A stretch of 64,000 nucleotides of DNA from Pseudomonas sp. Tri1 (GTDB lineage: Bacteria; Pseudomonadota; Gammaproteobacteria; Pseudomonadales; Pseudomonadaceae): the NCBI RefSeq assembly GCF_017968885.1, contig NZ_CP072913.1, positions 1,844,001-1,908,000 on the forward strand, in the 5' to 3' direction. Position numbers and translations under genes: made by a program. This document shows, piece by piece, positions 1 through 8,475 of this stretch. Below the pieces are notes generated by a model that was not told the DNA's origin, did not search any database, and saw only the letters and a list, made by a program, of their open reading frames with translations. Position 1 is the stretch's first letter, and every line of letters starts with the position of its first letter.

Positions 1-1
1 G

Positions 2-583
2 GCCTTGACCGATGAAGCGCTGAAACTCGATCCCAAGGAGGTCACCAGCCTTGGTCTGCTGGGTATCGCCGCGTTCGAAGGCGAGCGCTATCAGGAGGCG
101 ATCGATTACTGGGGGCGTCTGCTGGTGCAACTGCCGGAGGGCGACAAGTCCCGTGAGGCGCTGCAGGGCGGTATCACCCGCGCCACCGAGAAGCTGCAGG
201 CCAGTGGCGGCAAGGTCGTCCAGGCCCCGGTGGCCAAGGCTGCGGCCTTGCTCAAGGTGCGTGTCGACCTGGCCCCGGCGCTCAAGGCCAAGGTGCAGCC
301 GGGCGACAGCGTGTTCATCTTCGCCCGCGCGGCTTCCGGTCCGCCGGCGCCGCTGGCGGCCAAGCGCATGACCGTCGCCGATCTGCCCGCCACAGTGGAG
401 TTGGGCGACGCGGACGCGATGATGCCGCAGCTGAAACTGTCGAACTTCCCTGAAGTCCAACTGGTGGCGCGCATCTCGCGGGCCGGTCAACCGACCGCCG
501 GCGAGTGGATTGGCCGTAGCCAACCCCTGGCGAGCAGCACCACGGCGCAGCAACAACTGACCATCGACAGCCCGGACAAATAA
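2..583 (+). CDS. ccmI: CcmI/CycH cytochrome c biogenesis protein, C-terminal part (5' truncated by window)
   Basis: The reading frame is open from the window edge, so the true start lies upstream. About 193 residues remain. The first ~60 residues read as a tetratricopeptide helix pair ([21 protein letters not shown]), and the rest matches the periplasmic C-terminal domain of CcmI, with the typical stretch around [24 protein letters not shown] and [21 protein letters not shown] wording. CcmI holds apocytochrome c for haem ligation by the CcmFH complex on the periplasmic side of the inner membrane. The gene is usually last in the ccm operon, consistent with a small unrelated lipoprotein gene starting 14 bp downstream. 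Identification rests on the C-terminal domain only. Confidence 0.85.
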   Translation, partial: ALTDEALKLDPKEVTSLGLLGIAAFEGERYQEAIDYWGRLLVQLPEGDKSREALQGGITRATEKLQASGGKVVQAPVAKAAALLKVRVDLAPALKAKVQPGDSVFIFARAASGPPAPLAAKRMTVADLPATVELGDADAMMPQLKLSNFPEVQLVARISRAGQPTAGEWIGRSQPLASSTTAQQQLTIDSPDK

Positions 584-597
584 CAGGAATTCGCCCC

Positions 598-1005
598 ATG
601 ACCGCCATCGCTCGTATCACCTTGCTCACGCTCGTTTTGGGCTTGAGCGCTTGTGCGGTCCAGCGCCCGCCAGAGCCTTCGGCACCGCTGCCACCCATTG
701 CGCCTTCGACCCCGACCACCAAGCCGGGGCCGTCGACACCACCGGGCAAGCCTGTTACTCCGAACAAACCGGCCAAACCGCTGCCCCGCACCTCCGCCAG
801 CTTCGCTCCGCCGCCGGGAGGCAACAGCCATTGGGATGCCAAGCTGGGAGTCTATGTTCTGGATAATCAGACCAATACCTTCTATCGCCAGCGCACCTAT
901 TACCGTTGGAACAACGGCTGGAGCCGCTCCGTCAGCCCGAACGGCCCGTGGGAAGAAACCACCATCGAAGGCGTACCGTCGGGGTTGGGGCGTCAATTCC
1001 ACTAG
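598..1005 (+). CDS. small proline-rich lipoprotein of unknown function
   Basis: 135 residues with a lipoprotein signal peptide: hydrophobic stretch at residues 5-16 and lipobox LSAC with Cys19 as the predicted lipidation site. Residues ~22-65 are a proline/threonine-rich linker, likely a spacer from the membrane. The C-terminal ~65 residues are aromatic-rich (YVLDNQTNTFYRQRTYYRWNNGW), a compact domain I do not recognise by name. It starts 14 bp after ccmI and may be cotranscribed with it. Lipidation is predicted from the motif; function is unknown. Confidence 0.8.
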   Translation: MTAIARITLLTLVLGLSACAVQRPPEPSAPLPPIAPSTPTTKPGPSTPPGKPVTPNKPAKPLPRTSASFAPPPGGNSHWDAKLGVYVLDNQTNTFYRQRTYYRWNNGWSRSVSPNGPWEETTIEGVPSGLGRQFH

Positions 1006-1195
1006 GGATTGGCAATTGCCCCGTGGCGAAAGAGCAAGCTCCCTCGTCACAGAGGCTTGTTTGAACCGAGGGTAGGGGGGCGGTGTTTGAGCGAGCAGGG
1101 GCCTTCAAGGTTCGACCTGTCATGTTCATCGTCGTAGAATGCGCGCCTTTGCGAGCCTTCATCGGCCAACCGCGTATTTATCGGAGCACCTGACC

Positions 1196-2071
1196 ATGAC
1201 GACTACCCCGACCGGCGACTACCTGGAAACCCTCTACGAAGGCTACGGCCAGCGTTTTCGGATGGACAAGCTGCTACACGAAGTGCGCACCGAGCACCAG
1301 CATCTGGTGATCTTCGAGAACCCGCGCATGGGCCGGGTGATGGCGCTGGACGGTGTGATCCAGACCACCGAAGCCGACGAATTCATCTACCACGAGATGC
1401 TGACCCATGTGCCGATCCTCGCCCACGGCGCGGCCAAGCGCGTGCTGATCATCGGTGGCGGCGACGGCGGTATGTTGCGTGAGGTGACCAAGCACGTGGG
1501 TGTCGAGCACATCACCATGGTGGAAATCGACGGCACCGTGGTGGATATGTGCAAGGAATTCCTGCCCAACCATTCCAAGGGTGCCTACGACGACCCGCGC
1601 TTGAACCTGGTGATCGACGACGGCATGCGTTTCGTCTCCACTACCCAGGAAAAATTCGACGTCATCATTTCCGACTCCACCGACCCGATTGGCCCGGGTG
1701 AAGTGCTGTTCTCGGAGAACTTCTACCAGGCGTGCCATCGCTGCCTGAACGATGGCGGCATCCTGGTGACCCAGAACGGTACGCCGTTCATGCAACTGGG
1801 CGAAGTTCAGACCACTGCCGGCCGCCTGCGTGGCCTGTTTGCCGACTGGCATTTCTACCAGGCTGCCGTGCCGACCTACATCGGCGGCGCCATGACCTTC
1901 GCCTGGGGCTCGACCGACACGGCCTATCGCAAGCTGTCCCGCGAGACCCTGCGCGAGCGCTTCATTGGCAGCGGTATCGTCACCCGTTACTACAACCCCG
2001 AAGTTCACATCGGTGCCTTCGCTATGCCGCAATACGTATTGCAGGCGATCAACAAGCCGAGTAACGACTGA
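1196..2071 (+). CDS. speE: spermidine synthase (polyamine aminopropyltransferase)
   Basis: 291 residues. SpeE transfers an aminopropyl group from decarboxylated S-adenosylmethionine to putrescine, giving spermidine and 5'-methylthioadenosine (MTA). The fold is shown by the SAM-binding loop GGGDGG (residues 87-92), the acidic [10 protein letters not shown] strand end (~109-118) and the catalytic loop [13 protein letters not shown] with Asp160 and Asp163. The frame is open from 1139, but ATG 1196 has GGAG nine bases upstream and gives the family N-terminus ([15 protein letters not shown]), so I use it. The MTA it releases is the substrate of the salvage genes at 32374-34888. It appears monocistronic, followed by a REP pair. 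Confidence 0.93.
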   Translation: MTTTPTGDYLETLYEGYGQRFRMDKLLHEVRTEHQHLVIFENPRMGRVMALDGVIQTTEADEFIYHEMLTHVPILAHGAAKRVLIIGGGDGGMLREVTKHVGVEHITMVEIDGTVVDMCKEFLPNHSKGAYDDPRLNLVIDDGMRFVSTTQEKFDVIISDSTDPIGPGEVLFSENFYQACHRCLNDGGILVTQNGTPFMQLGEVQTTAGRLRGLFADWHFYQAAVPTYIGGAMTFAWGSTDTAYRKLSRETLRERFIGSGIVTRYYNPEVHIGAFAMPQYVLQAINKPSND

Positions 2072-2454
2072 ATCAAAGCATCACCTGTGGCGAGGGAATT
2101 TATCCCCTCTGGGCTGCGAAGCAGCCCTAAAGCAGCGACCCAATGGCGCTGGTACACCGCGCTGTCGGATTCAAGACCGCTACGCGCTCCAGCGGGGATA
2201 AATCCCCTCGCCACAACCGTTCCCGCTTGAATGAGTAGGGGCTTTTGTGTTTCCAGATGTTCATTGCACAAAATTTTCACAAAATCTTGCGGACAATCTC
2301 CCGCGCTTTATCGCCGTCGGTTATTTAATGGCAATGCCTTAGCCGTTCGTGCAACATTTGCGCACTCGCGCAAGCCCCGGGGCCAGGCATTGGTCGACAG
2401 AGGGCGCGCCGTTGTTCTTTTTGTCACTTCAACTCCAATAGGTCCTCAATCGAC
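2072..2454. other. 383-bp intergenic region speE / LtaS-like gene
   Basis: The first ~145 bp hold the REPIN-like pair described separately. The remaining ~240 bp, down to the ATG at 2455, are more AT-rich around 2260-2345 (CACAAAATTTTCACAAAATC) and presumably carry the promoter of the downstream gene. I see no convincing -35/-10 pair and no ORF with a ribosome binding site. Confidence 0.5.
2086..2215. repeat. REPIN-like inverted pair, class 'GTGGCGAGGGGATTTATCCCC'
   Basis: The left arm (TGTGGCGAGGGAATTTATCC) and the right arm (GGGGATAAATCCCCTCGCCA) are inverted copies about 85 bp apart. A nested hairpin GGGCTGCGAAGCAGCCC follows the left arm. The element lies between speE and the LtaS-like gene. 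It is one of five elements of this class in the window (see 4924, 17261, 21351, 30792). Confidence 0.85.
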
Positions 2455-4548
2455 ATGGCAATTCCGGACGCCCTGAGTCAGCAGCGCACCACGCATCGCC
2501 TGCTGCAACCGACCGTCAAATCGCACCTGGCCTACACGTTGCTTTGTGCCTTGGTGATGATGGTCATGTTCAGCCTGCTGCGCGTGGCGCTGCTGGTTTA
2601 TAACCGCGAGATGATTCTCGACACCCCGGCCTCGACCTTCGTTGAAGCGTTCATCAACGGCCTGCGGTTCGACCTGCGCCTGGTGGTCTACCTCTGTATC
2701 CCGTTGCTGCTGGCCCTGTTCAGTGCGCGGGCCATGGCGGCGCGTGGGTTCTTTCGTCTGTGGCTGACTGTCACCTCCAGCATCGCGCTGTTCCTGGGCC
2801 TGATGGAGATGGACTTCTACCGTGAATTCCACCAGCGCCTCAACGGCCTGGTCTTCCAGTATGTGAAGGAAGATCCGAAAACCGTGATGAGCATGCTCTG
2901 GTACGGTTTTCCGGTAGTGCGTTACCTGCTGGCCTGGGTCGGCGGCACTCTCATCCTGAGCCTGGCGTTCAAGGGCGCCGACCGTGCGACTCGCCCTCGT
3001 GGGCCTTTCAGCGGCGGCAGCATCGGCACGCGCCAGATTGCCCCGTGGTACGCCCGGATCGTGGTGTTCGTCGTGTGCTTGCTGGTCGCCGTGACCGCCG
3101 CCCGTGGCACCCTGCGCCAGGGCCCACCCCTGCGCTGGGGTGATGTCTACACCACCGATTCGAACTTCGCCAACCAGTTGGGCCTCAATGGCACGCTGTC
3201 ACTGGTGGCGGCGGCCAAGAGCCGGATGTCCGAAGACCGTGACAACATCTGGAAAGCCACTCTCGAGCAGCCCCTGGCACAACAGACCGTGCGCGACATG
3301 CTGGTGATGTCCGACGACAAACTGGTGGATACCCAGACGGCCGCCGTGCGCCGTGACTACACGCCGCCGGCCGACAAGACCCTGCCTATCAAGAATGTGG
3401 TCGTGATCCTCATGGAAAGCATGGCCGGTCACTCGGTGGGCGCCTTGGGCGCGCCGGGCAACATCACCCCTTACCTGGATAAACTGTCCAAGGAAGGCCT
3501 GTTGTTCGACCGTTTCTTCTCCAACGGCACCCACACCCACCAAGGCATGTTCGCCACCATGGCGTGCTTTCCGAACCTGCCGGGTTTCGAATACCTGATG
3601 CAGACCCCCGAAGGCAGCCACAAACTGTCGGGCCTGCCGCAACTGCTCAGCGCCCGTGACTACGACGACGTGTATGTCTACAACGGTGATTTCGCCTGGG
3701 ACAACCAGTCAGGTTTCTTCAGCAGCCAGGGCATGACCACGTTCATCGGGCGTAATGACTTCGTCAACCCGGTGTTCTCCGATCCGACCTGGGGTGTGTC
3801 CGACCAGGATATGTTCGACCGCGGCCTGGTCGAGCTCAAGGCACGGGAAAACGGCAAGCCGTTCTATGCCTTGCTGCAAACCCTGTCCAACCACACGCCG
3901 TACGCACTGCCGACGCCGTTGCCGGTGGCGCCGGTCACCGACCGTGGCAGCCTGAACGAACATCTCACCGCCATGCGCTACGCCGACTGGGCGTTGGGCC
4001 AGTTCTTCGAGAAGGCCCGCAAGGAGCCTTACTTCAAGGAAACGCTGTTTGTCGTGGTCGGTGACCATGGTTTCGGCAATGAACGCCAGATTACCGAAAT
4101 GGACCTGGGGCGTTTCAACGTTCCGATGCTGTTGATCGGCCCGGGCATCCAGGAGAAGTTTGGCCAGCGCAACCATACCGTGGGTACGCAGGTTGATATC
4201 GTTCCGACCATCATGGGCCGTATCGGCGGCCAGGTGCGTAACCAGTGCTGGGGCCGCGACCTGTTGAACCTGCCAGCGGGTGACACCGGTTTTGGTGTGA
4301 TCAAGCCGTCGGGCAGCGAGCAGACGACGGCGATCATTCGTGACGACAAGATCCTGGTGTTGCCGAAGGAAAAGGAAATGCCGCCGAAGATGTACCGCTA
4401 TGAATTGGGTGCCAACCCGCATGCGGAAATCATCCCGGATGCACCGGATACCGAGCAGATGAAATTGCAGCTCGAATCGTTCCTGCAGACCGCCACCAAA
4501 AGCCTGCTGGACAACACCGCCGGCGTGGTTGACGGCAAGCCGGACTGA
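2455..4548 (+). CDS. LTA synthase family (sulfatase-fold) membrane transferase
   Basis: 697 residues. The N-terminal ~230 residues contain five likely membrane helices (about 25-48, 70-90, 95-115, 152-172, 198-216). The C-terminal periplasmic part has the alkaline-phosphatase/sulfatase fold of LtaS and OpgB/MdoB-like phosphoglycerol or phosphoethanolamine transferases: metal site ILMES with Glu321, candidate nucleophile Thr359 in SNGTHTHQG, and metal ligands in VVGDHGFG (Asp537, His538). The family moves a phospholipid headgroup onto a glycan or lipid acceptor. Pseudomonas makes no classical lipoteichoic acid, so the acceptor cannot be told from the sequence. The ATG at 2455 has only a weak AGGT upstream. 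A strong terminator follows the gene. Confidence 0.85.
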   Translation: MAIPDALSQQRTTHRLLQPTVKSHLAYTLLCALVMMVMFSLLRVALLVYNREMILDTPASTFVEAFINGLRFDLRLVVYLCIPLLLALFSARAMAARGFFRLWLTVTSSIALFLGLMEMDFYREFHQRLNGLVFQYVKEDPKTVMSMLWYGFPVVRYLLAWVGGTLILSLAFKGADRATRPRGPFSGGSIGTRQIAPWYARIVVFVVCLLVAVTAARGTLRQGPPLRWGDVYTTDSNFANQLGLNGTLSLVAAAKSRMSEDRDNIWKATLEQPLAQQTVRDMLVMSDDKLVDTQTAAVRRDYTPPADKTLPIKNVVVILMESMAGHSVGALGAPGNITPYLDKLSKEGLLFDRFFSNGTHTHQGMFATMACFPNLPGFEYLMQTPEGSHKLSGLPQLLSARDYDDVYVYNGDFAWDNQSGFFSSQGMTTFIGRNDFVNPVFSDPTWGVSDQDMFDRGLVELKARENGKPFYALLQTLSNHTPYALPTPLPVAPVTDRGSLNEHLTAMRYADWALGQFFEKARKEPYFKETLFVVVGDHGFGNERQITEMDLGRFNVPMLLIGPGIQEKFGQRNHTVGTQVDIVPTIMGRIGGQVRNQCWGRDLLNLPAGDTGFGVIKPSGSEQTTAIIRDDKILVLPKEKEMPPKMYRYELGANPHAEIIPDAPDTEQMKLQLESFLQTATKSLLDNTAGVVDGKPD

Positions 4549-4563
4549 TTATCGGCGAGCGTA

Positions 4564-4595
4564 AAAAAAGAGGCCTGCAGAGGCCTCTTTTTTTA
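4564..4595 (+). terminator. intrinsic terminator after the LtaS-like gene
   Basis: AGAGGCCT and AGGCCTCT arms around a GCAG loop, flanked by an A-run upstream and seven T downstream. The symmetric A and T runs make it bidirectional, so it can also end the minus-strand DUF3309 gene. Confidence 0.9.
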
Positions 4596-4610
4596 TGCTT
4601 ACTTAGTGGT

Positions 4611-4763
4611 TTATATCTTGCCCAGTAACAGCAGGACCAACAGCACCACCAACACTACACCGATGATACCGGACGGGCCGTAACCCCAACTTCTGGAGTG
4701 CGGGAAGACCGGGAGACCACCGATCAGCAGGAGGATCAGGATAATGATGAGTATTGTGCCCAT
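4611..4763 (-). CDS. DUF3309 family small membrane protein (50 aa)
   Basis: Translating the minus strand from ATG 4763 gives 50 residues. A first hydrophobic helix (TILIIILILLLIGGLP) is followed by a short polar turn (HSRSWGYGPSG) and a second helix (IIGVVLVVLLVLLLLGK). This double-helix hairpin with a central SWGYGPSG-like turn is the signature of DUF3309 peptides, common in proteobacteria and of unknown function. A GGAAATC purine-rich stretch lies just upstream of the ATG. It converges on the LtaS-like gene and shares the bidirectional terminator. The localisation, inner membrane, is predicted from hydrophobicity alone. Confidence 0.85.
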   Translation of the reverse strand: MGTILIIILILLLIGGLPVFPHSRSWGYGPSGIIGVVLVVLLVLLLLGKI

Positions 4764-4923
4764 TGTTGATTTCCTTATTGGTCAGTTCTGGAGTGATGCA
4801 ACTTTCAACTACCAGCACGCATGCGTTAAATCCGGGCGGCTTATTAACTCCGACCTTGGCGTCCTATAAAAAATTCAAAGTTTTTTGTTGTCGTATGGCA
4901 GAGCATTTTTGCAGCCCAATACC

Positions 4924-5016
4924 CTGTGGCGAGGGGGTTTATCCCGGTAGGGTTGCGTAGCAACCCCAAGCCAGGGGCCGCTACGCAACCCACGGGGATA
5001 AACCCCCTCGCCACAG
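4924..5016. repeat. REPIN-like inverted pair, GTGGCGAGGGGATTTATCCCC class
   Basis: CTGTGGCGAGGGGGTTTATC at the left and its inverted copy (GATAAACCCCCTCGCCACAG) at the right. Between them lie GGGTTGCGTAGCAACCC and GCTACGCAACCC, so the interior can also fold. It lies between the DUF3309 gene and the SDR gene. Confidence 0.88.
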
Positions 5017-5143
5017 AGGCCGCGCTTCGATCAAAACCTATTACGGTTTGCCCCCGCCATTCAGCAATCTGATGGAGCGTGGGTCGCGTCAGGTCCTTCG
5101 CTACACTCGATCCATCTTTCCCGGAACAACAAGGCTGTTTGCT

Positions 5144-5959
5144 ATGCAAAATCGCATGATGATCACCGGTGCCGGCTCTGGCCTGGGTCGCGAAATCGCG
5201 CTGCGCTGGGCCCGCGAAGGCTGGCGCCTGGCCTTGTCGGATGTCAGTGAGCCTGGCCTTCAGGAAACCCTCAGGTTGGTGCGCGCCGCTGGTGGCGAGG
5301 GCTTCGTCCAGCGTTGCGATGTGCGCGACTACAGCCAACTGACCGCGTTCGCCCAGGCCTGCGAAGAGAAGCTCGACGGCATCGACATCATCGTCAACAA
5401 CGCTGGTGTGGCATCGGGCGGGTTCTTCAGCGAACTCTCCCTGGAAGATTGGGACTGGCAGATCGCGATCAACCTGATGGGCGTGGTCAAGGGCTGCAAG
5501 GCCTTCCTGCCGTTACTGGAAAAAAGCCGCGGCAAAATCATCAACATCGCCTCCATGGCGGCCCTGATGCAGGGGCCGGCCATGAGCAATTACAACGTGG
5601 CCAAGGCTGGGGTGGTGGCGTTGTCGGAAAGCCTGTTGATCGAACTGGCGCAGCAGGAGATCGGCGTGCATGTCGTCTGCCCTTCGTTCTTCCAGACCAA
5701 TCTGCTGGATTCCTTCCGCGGCCCGACCCCGGCGATGAAGGCCCAAGTGGGCAAGTTACTGGAAAGCTCGCCGATCACCGCCGCCGACATTGCCGATTAC
5801 ATCTACCAGCAGGTCGCCGAGGGCCAGTTCATGATCCTGCCCCATGAGCAGGGCCGGATGGCCTGGGCCATCAAGCAGAAGAACCCGCAGTTGCTGTACG
5901 ACGAAATGACCGTCATGGCCGACAAGATGCGCGCCAAGGCCCGTCAGAACCCGAGTTGA
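5144..5959 (+). CDS. SDR family oxidoreductase
   Basis: 271 residues of a classical short-chain dehydrogenase/reductase. The cofactor loop is TGAGSGLG near the N-terminus, NNAG follows beta-4, the catalytic Ser is in NIASMAAL, and the Tyr/Lys pair is in YNVAK. The frame is open from 5048, but the ATG at 5144 places the Rossmann loop at the usual distance from the N-terminus. The substrate cannot be deduced. The C-terminal extension (MILPHEQGRMAWAIKQKNPQ) is seen in SDRs of this size often annotated as general short-chain dehydrogenases in Pseudomonas. It may be cotranscribed with the YnfA-like gene 57 bp downstream. Confidence 0.85.
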   Translation: MQNRMMITGAGSGLGREIALRWAREGWRLALSDVSEPGLQETLRLVRAAGGEGFVQRCDVRDYSQLTAFAQACEEKLDGIDIIVNNAGVASGGFFSELSLEDWDWQIAINLMGVVKGCKAFLPLLEKSRGKIINIASMAALMQGPAMSNYNVAKAGVVALSESLLIELAQQEIGVHVVCPSFFQTNLLDSFRGPTPAMKAQVGKLLESSPITAADIADYIYQQVAEGQFMILPHEQGRMAWAIKQKNPQLLYDEMTVMADKMRAKARQNPS

Positions 5960-6016
5960 CCTGAATGCCCGGTGTCCTCAGGATGGCGCGACCCAGCCCT
6001 CCTGAAGGACACCCTC

Positions 6017-6349
6017 ATGCTCAATTACTTGTGGTTTTTTCTCGCCGCGCTGTTTGAAATCGCCGGCTGCTACGCCTTCTGGATGTGGCTGCGACAGGGC
6101 AAGAGTGCCTGGTGGATCGTGCCGGCACTACTGAGCCTCACGCTGTTCGCGCTATTGCTGACTCGCATCGAGGCGACCTACGCCGGCCGCGCCTACGCCG
6201 CCTATGGCGGTATCTACATCATTGCCTCGATTGGTTGGCTGGCCATGGTCGAGCGCGTGCGGCCGCTGGGGTCCGACTGGATCGGGGTGGCGCTCTGTGT
6301 ACTGGGGGCGAGTGTGATTCTGTTCGGCCCACGGTTCTCGGCCTCTTGA
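6017..6349 (+). CDS. YnfA/UPF0060 family inner-membrane protein
   Basis: 110 residues, almost entirely four membrane helices. The family motifs [23 protein letters not shown] and the C-terminal VILFGPR are present. YnfA proteins resemble small multidrug resistance transporters but their physiological role is unsettled. ATG 6017 is preceded by GAAGGACACC (AAGGA), which supports this start over the upstream in-frame start at 5972. Confidence 0.9.
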   Translation: MLNYLWFFLAALFEIAGCYAFWMWLRQGKSAWWIVPALLSLTLFALLLTRIEATYAGRAYAAYGGIYIIASIGWLAMVERVRPLGSDWIGVALCVLGASVILFGPRFSAS

Positions 6350-6497
6350 AAGGAGCCGTTTGACCGAGTTTTGCAGGAAGTTTCCTTCAGTCGCCAGAGT
6401 CTTGATTGTAGGGGATTACTGAATTCCTGGGGGTGTCTTGAGAACAGGCAACAGGCCGGGCATGGTCAAGGTCCAGACAGTCTTAAGGATAAGAACC

Positions 6498-6698
6498 ATG
6501 CTCGTACTCAGCCGCGCTGTGGGTGAATTGATTTCCATCGGTGACGATATTTCCGTTCGTGTGCTGTCGGTCAGTGGCAGCACCGTGCGGTTTGGCGTGG
6601 AGGCGCCACGGCACATCGATGTTCATCGCTCCGAAATCTACGAAAAAATCCAGAGAAAAAAGGCCCATGCCGCTCGCAAGGCGTGTTCAGTCGAATAG
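6498..6698 (+). CDS. rsmI: CsrA/RsmA family translational regulator, RsmI type
   Basis: 66 residues. CsrA-family dimers bind GGA motifs in mRNA leaders and control translation, in Pseudomonas under the Gac/Rsm cascade. The N-terminus MLVLSRAVGELISIGDD and the VHR box with the RNA-contacting Arg44 (RHIDVHRSEIYEKIQ) are conserved. The sequence departs from RsmA/RsmE (MLILTRKVGE, INAPK) in the way RsmI does (VRFGVEAP). As I recall, rsmI of P. putida (PP_1746) also sits beside yheU and the NAGGN genes. RBS AAGGAT lies six bases before the ATG. The last 12 bp overlap the convergent yheU gene. Confidence 0.9.
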   Translation: MLVLSRAVGELISIGDDISVRVLSVSGSTVRFGVEAPRHIDVHRSEIYEKIQRKKAHAARKACSVE

Positions 6699-6914
6699 AT
6701 GCTTGGGCACGTCGTGCTTGAGCATCAGTTGGCACTGTTCGCTCTCGGGGTCGAAGACGATCAGCGCCTGGCCTTTGGTCAACGCCTGCCTGACCCGCAA
6801 TACACGGGTCTCCAGGGGGGTGTCGTCACCATTGTCGGTGCCGTCGCGGGTCACGAAGTCCTCGATCAGGCGAGTGAGTGTGTCGACTTCGAGTTGGTCG
6901 TGGGGAATCAGCAT
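6687..6914 (-). CDS. yheU: YheU family protein (UPF0270)
   Basis: 75 residues starting MLIPHDQLEVDTLTRLIEDF and containing VTRDGTDNGD, the pattern of YheU (MLIPW..L...TL..LIE.FV.REGTDYG). Function is unknown. Translation would start at the CAT complement at 6912-6914. Its 3' end overlaps the 3' end of rsmI by 12 bp, so the two convergent mRNAs would be complementary there. Confidence 0.88.
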   Translation of the reverse strand: MLIPHDQLEVDTLTRLIEDFVTRDGTDNGDDTPLETRVLRVRQALTKGQALIVFDPESEQCQLMLKHDVPKHLFD

Positions 6915-7000
6915 GGTGTACCTCGGCTAGACATTGTCGCGATGCTACGACCAATGGGCTTTTGCGGCTAGCCTGTGGTTTTTCGGTCATTGCCAATCCT

Positions 7001-7090
7001 TGTGGCAGTGGGCTTGCTCGCGAAAGCGGTGAGTCAGCTTGCACCAATGCTGAATGTGCCGTCGCCTTCGCGAGCAAGCTCGCTCCCACA
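7001..7090. repeat. REPIN-like inverted pair, GTGGGAGCGAGCTTGCTCGCGA class
   Basis: A degenerate left arm (TGTGGCAGTGGGCTTGCTCG) and a canonical right arm (CGCGAGCAAGCTCGCTCCCA) flank about 35 bp. The element lies between yheU and the M42 peptidase gene. It is one of seven of this class. Confidence 0.85.
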
Positions 7091-7146
7091 ATTGGATTGC
7101 GATACACCCGCGCGAGCCATGTTGTAAGCCGGAATCGCGAGCTGGC

Positions 7147-8337
7147 TCAGTTATCCGACCGCTGCCCGATCAGGCTGTCCACCGATGGCACGCGGGTATC
7201 GCTTTCCATCTGCGTGTCGTGTTCGATCTGGTGACTGAAACGGTCCAGCGAGCCCTGGGCCGGTTGCGCGTCGCTGGCGAACACCGGCGGGCTGAGGATG
7301 TAGGCGCCGAGCAGGCGGCTGAGGGCAGCCAGGCTGTCGATGTGGGTGCGTTCGTAGCCATGGGTGGCGTCGCAGCCAAAGGCGAGCAGGGCGGTGCGGA
7401 TGTCGTGGCCGGCAGTGATGGCCGAATGGGCATCGCTGAAATAGTAGCGGAACAGGTCGCGGCGTGCCGGCAGGTCGTGCTCCTTGGCCAGTTTCAGCAA
7501 GTGCCGCGACAAGTGATAGTCGTACGGGCCACCGGAATCCTGCATGGCCACGCTGACCGCGTGTTCGCTTGAGTGTTGGCCGGGCGCGACCGGTGCGATG
7601 TCGATGCCAACGAACTCACTGACGTCCCAAGGTAGGGCCGCCGCCGCGCCGCTGCCGGTTTCCTCGGTGATGGTGAACAGTGGGTGACAGTCGATCAGCA
7701 GTTCTTCGCCACTGTCGATAATCGCCTTGAGCGCCGCCAGCAGCGCCGCGACCCCGGCCTTGTCGTCCAGGTGCCGGGCGCTGATATGGCCGCTCTCGGT
7801 GAATTCTGGCAGGGGATCGAAGGCCACGTAGTCGCCAATGCCCACACCCAGGGTTTCACAATCGGCGCGGGTGGTGCAGTAGGCGTCCAGGCGCAGTTCG
7901 ATGTGATCCCAGCTGATGGGCATTTCATCCACCGCAGTGTTGAACGCGTGTCCGGATGCCATCAACGGCAGCACGCTCCCGCGAATGACTCCGGTATCGG
8001 TGAACAGGCTGACCCGGCTGCCCTCGGCAAACCGGCTGGACCAGCAACCCACCGGGGCCAGGGTCAGGCGACCGTTGTCCTTGATGGCTCGAACGGCTGC
8101 GCCAATGGTGTCCAAGTGGGCTGATACCGCCCGGTCGGGGCTGCTCTTGCGCCCCTTGAGGGTGGCGCGGATGGTGCCGCGGCGGGTCATTTCAAAAGGA
8201 ATGCCCAGCTCTTCGAGCCGCTCGGCGACATAGCGCACGATGGTGTCGGTGAAGCCGGTCGGGCTGGGGATGGCGAGCATCTCCAGCAAGACCTTTTGCA
8301 GGTATTCGAGATTCGGTTCGGGAATTTTGCTGATCAT
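7147..8337 (-). CDS. NAGGN-associated M42-like peptidase
   Basis: 396 residues, third gene of the N-acetylglutaminylglutamine amide (NAGGN) osmolyte locus. It has the M42/M28-type co-catalytic metal peptidase pattern: SAHLDT (His74, Asp76), HLDDKAG, the general base pair in TEETGSG, GIDIAP, and a late His in DATHGYERTH. The family is annotated as osmoprotectant NAGGN system M42 family peptidase. It may degrade or recycle the dipeptide amide, but that role is inferred from linkage. RBS GGAG precedes the ATG at 8337. A separate repeat element lies between it and ngg, so its expression may be partly uncoupled. Confidence 0.9.
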   Translation of the reverse strand: MISKIPEPNLEYLQKVLLEMLAIPSPTGFTDTIVRYVAERLEELGIPFEMTRRGTIRATLKGRKSSPDRAVSAHLDTIGAAVRAIKDNGRLTLAPVGCWSSRFAEGSRVSLFTDTGVIRGSVLPLMASGHAFNTAVDEMPISWDHIELRLDAYCTTRADCETLGVGIGDYVAFDPLPEFTESGHISARHLDDKAGVAALLAALKAIIDSGEELLIDCHPLFTITEETGSGAAAALPWDVSEFVGIDIAPVAPGQHSSEHAVSVAMQDSGGPYDYHLSRHLLKLAKEHDLPARRDLFRYYFSDAHSAITAGHDIRTALLAFGCDATHGYERTHIDSLAALSRLLGAYILSPPVFASDAQPAQGSLDRFSHQIEHDTQMESDTRVPSVDSLIGQRSDN

Positions 8338-8363
8338 GGAAACTCCTGATGGGTTGAGCGCAT

Positions 8364-8464
8364 GCTCGTTCCCACGCTCTGCGTGGGAATGCAGCCGGTG
8401 ACGCTCTGCGTCACCTGGACGCGGAGCGTCCCTTGAGGCGCTCCCACGCGGAGCGTGGGAGCGA
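8364..8464. repeat. palindromic repeat cluster, GTTCCCACGCTCTGCGTGGGAA class
   Basis: Three hairpin units in ~100 bp: TTCCCACGCTCTGCGTGGGAA, TGACGCTCTGCGTCA, and CTCCCACGCGGAGCGTGGGAG. The core GCTCTGCGT/ACGCGGAGC recurs in both orientations. It is a different class from the other repeats in the window, and the only one of its kind here. It separates ngg from the peptidase gene. Confidence 0.85.
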
Positions 8465-8475
8465 TCTGTAGAGGG

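Noticed and set aside
1013..1060. REP element between the small lipoprotein gene and speE
   Set aside because: Only a degraded single copy (CGTGGCGAAAGAGCAAGCTC) is visible, without a partner arm, so I did not list it as a feature.
4603..4818. 71-codon minus-strand frame over the DUF3309 gene
   Set aside because: It is out of frame with the 50-residue double-helix peptide that matches DUF3309.
5048..5143. N-terminal extension of the SDR gene
   Set aside because: The extra 32 residues precede the Rossmann loop without similarity to SDRs and lack a ribosome binding site.
8364..8464. Rho-independent terminator of ngg
   Set aside because: Several hairpins are present but there is no T-run on either strand, and the units look like a repeat family.
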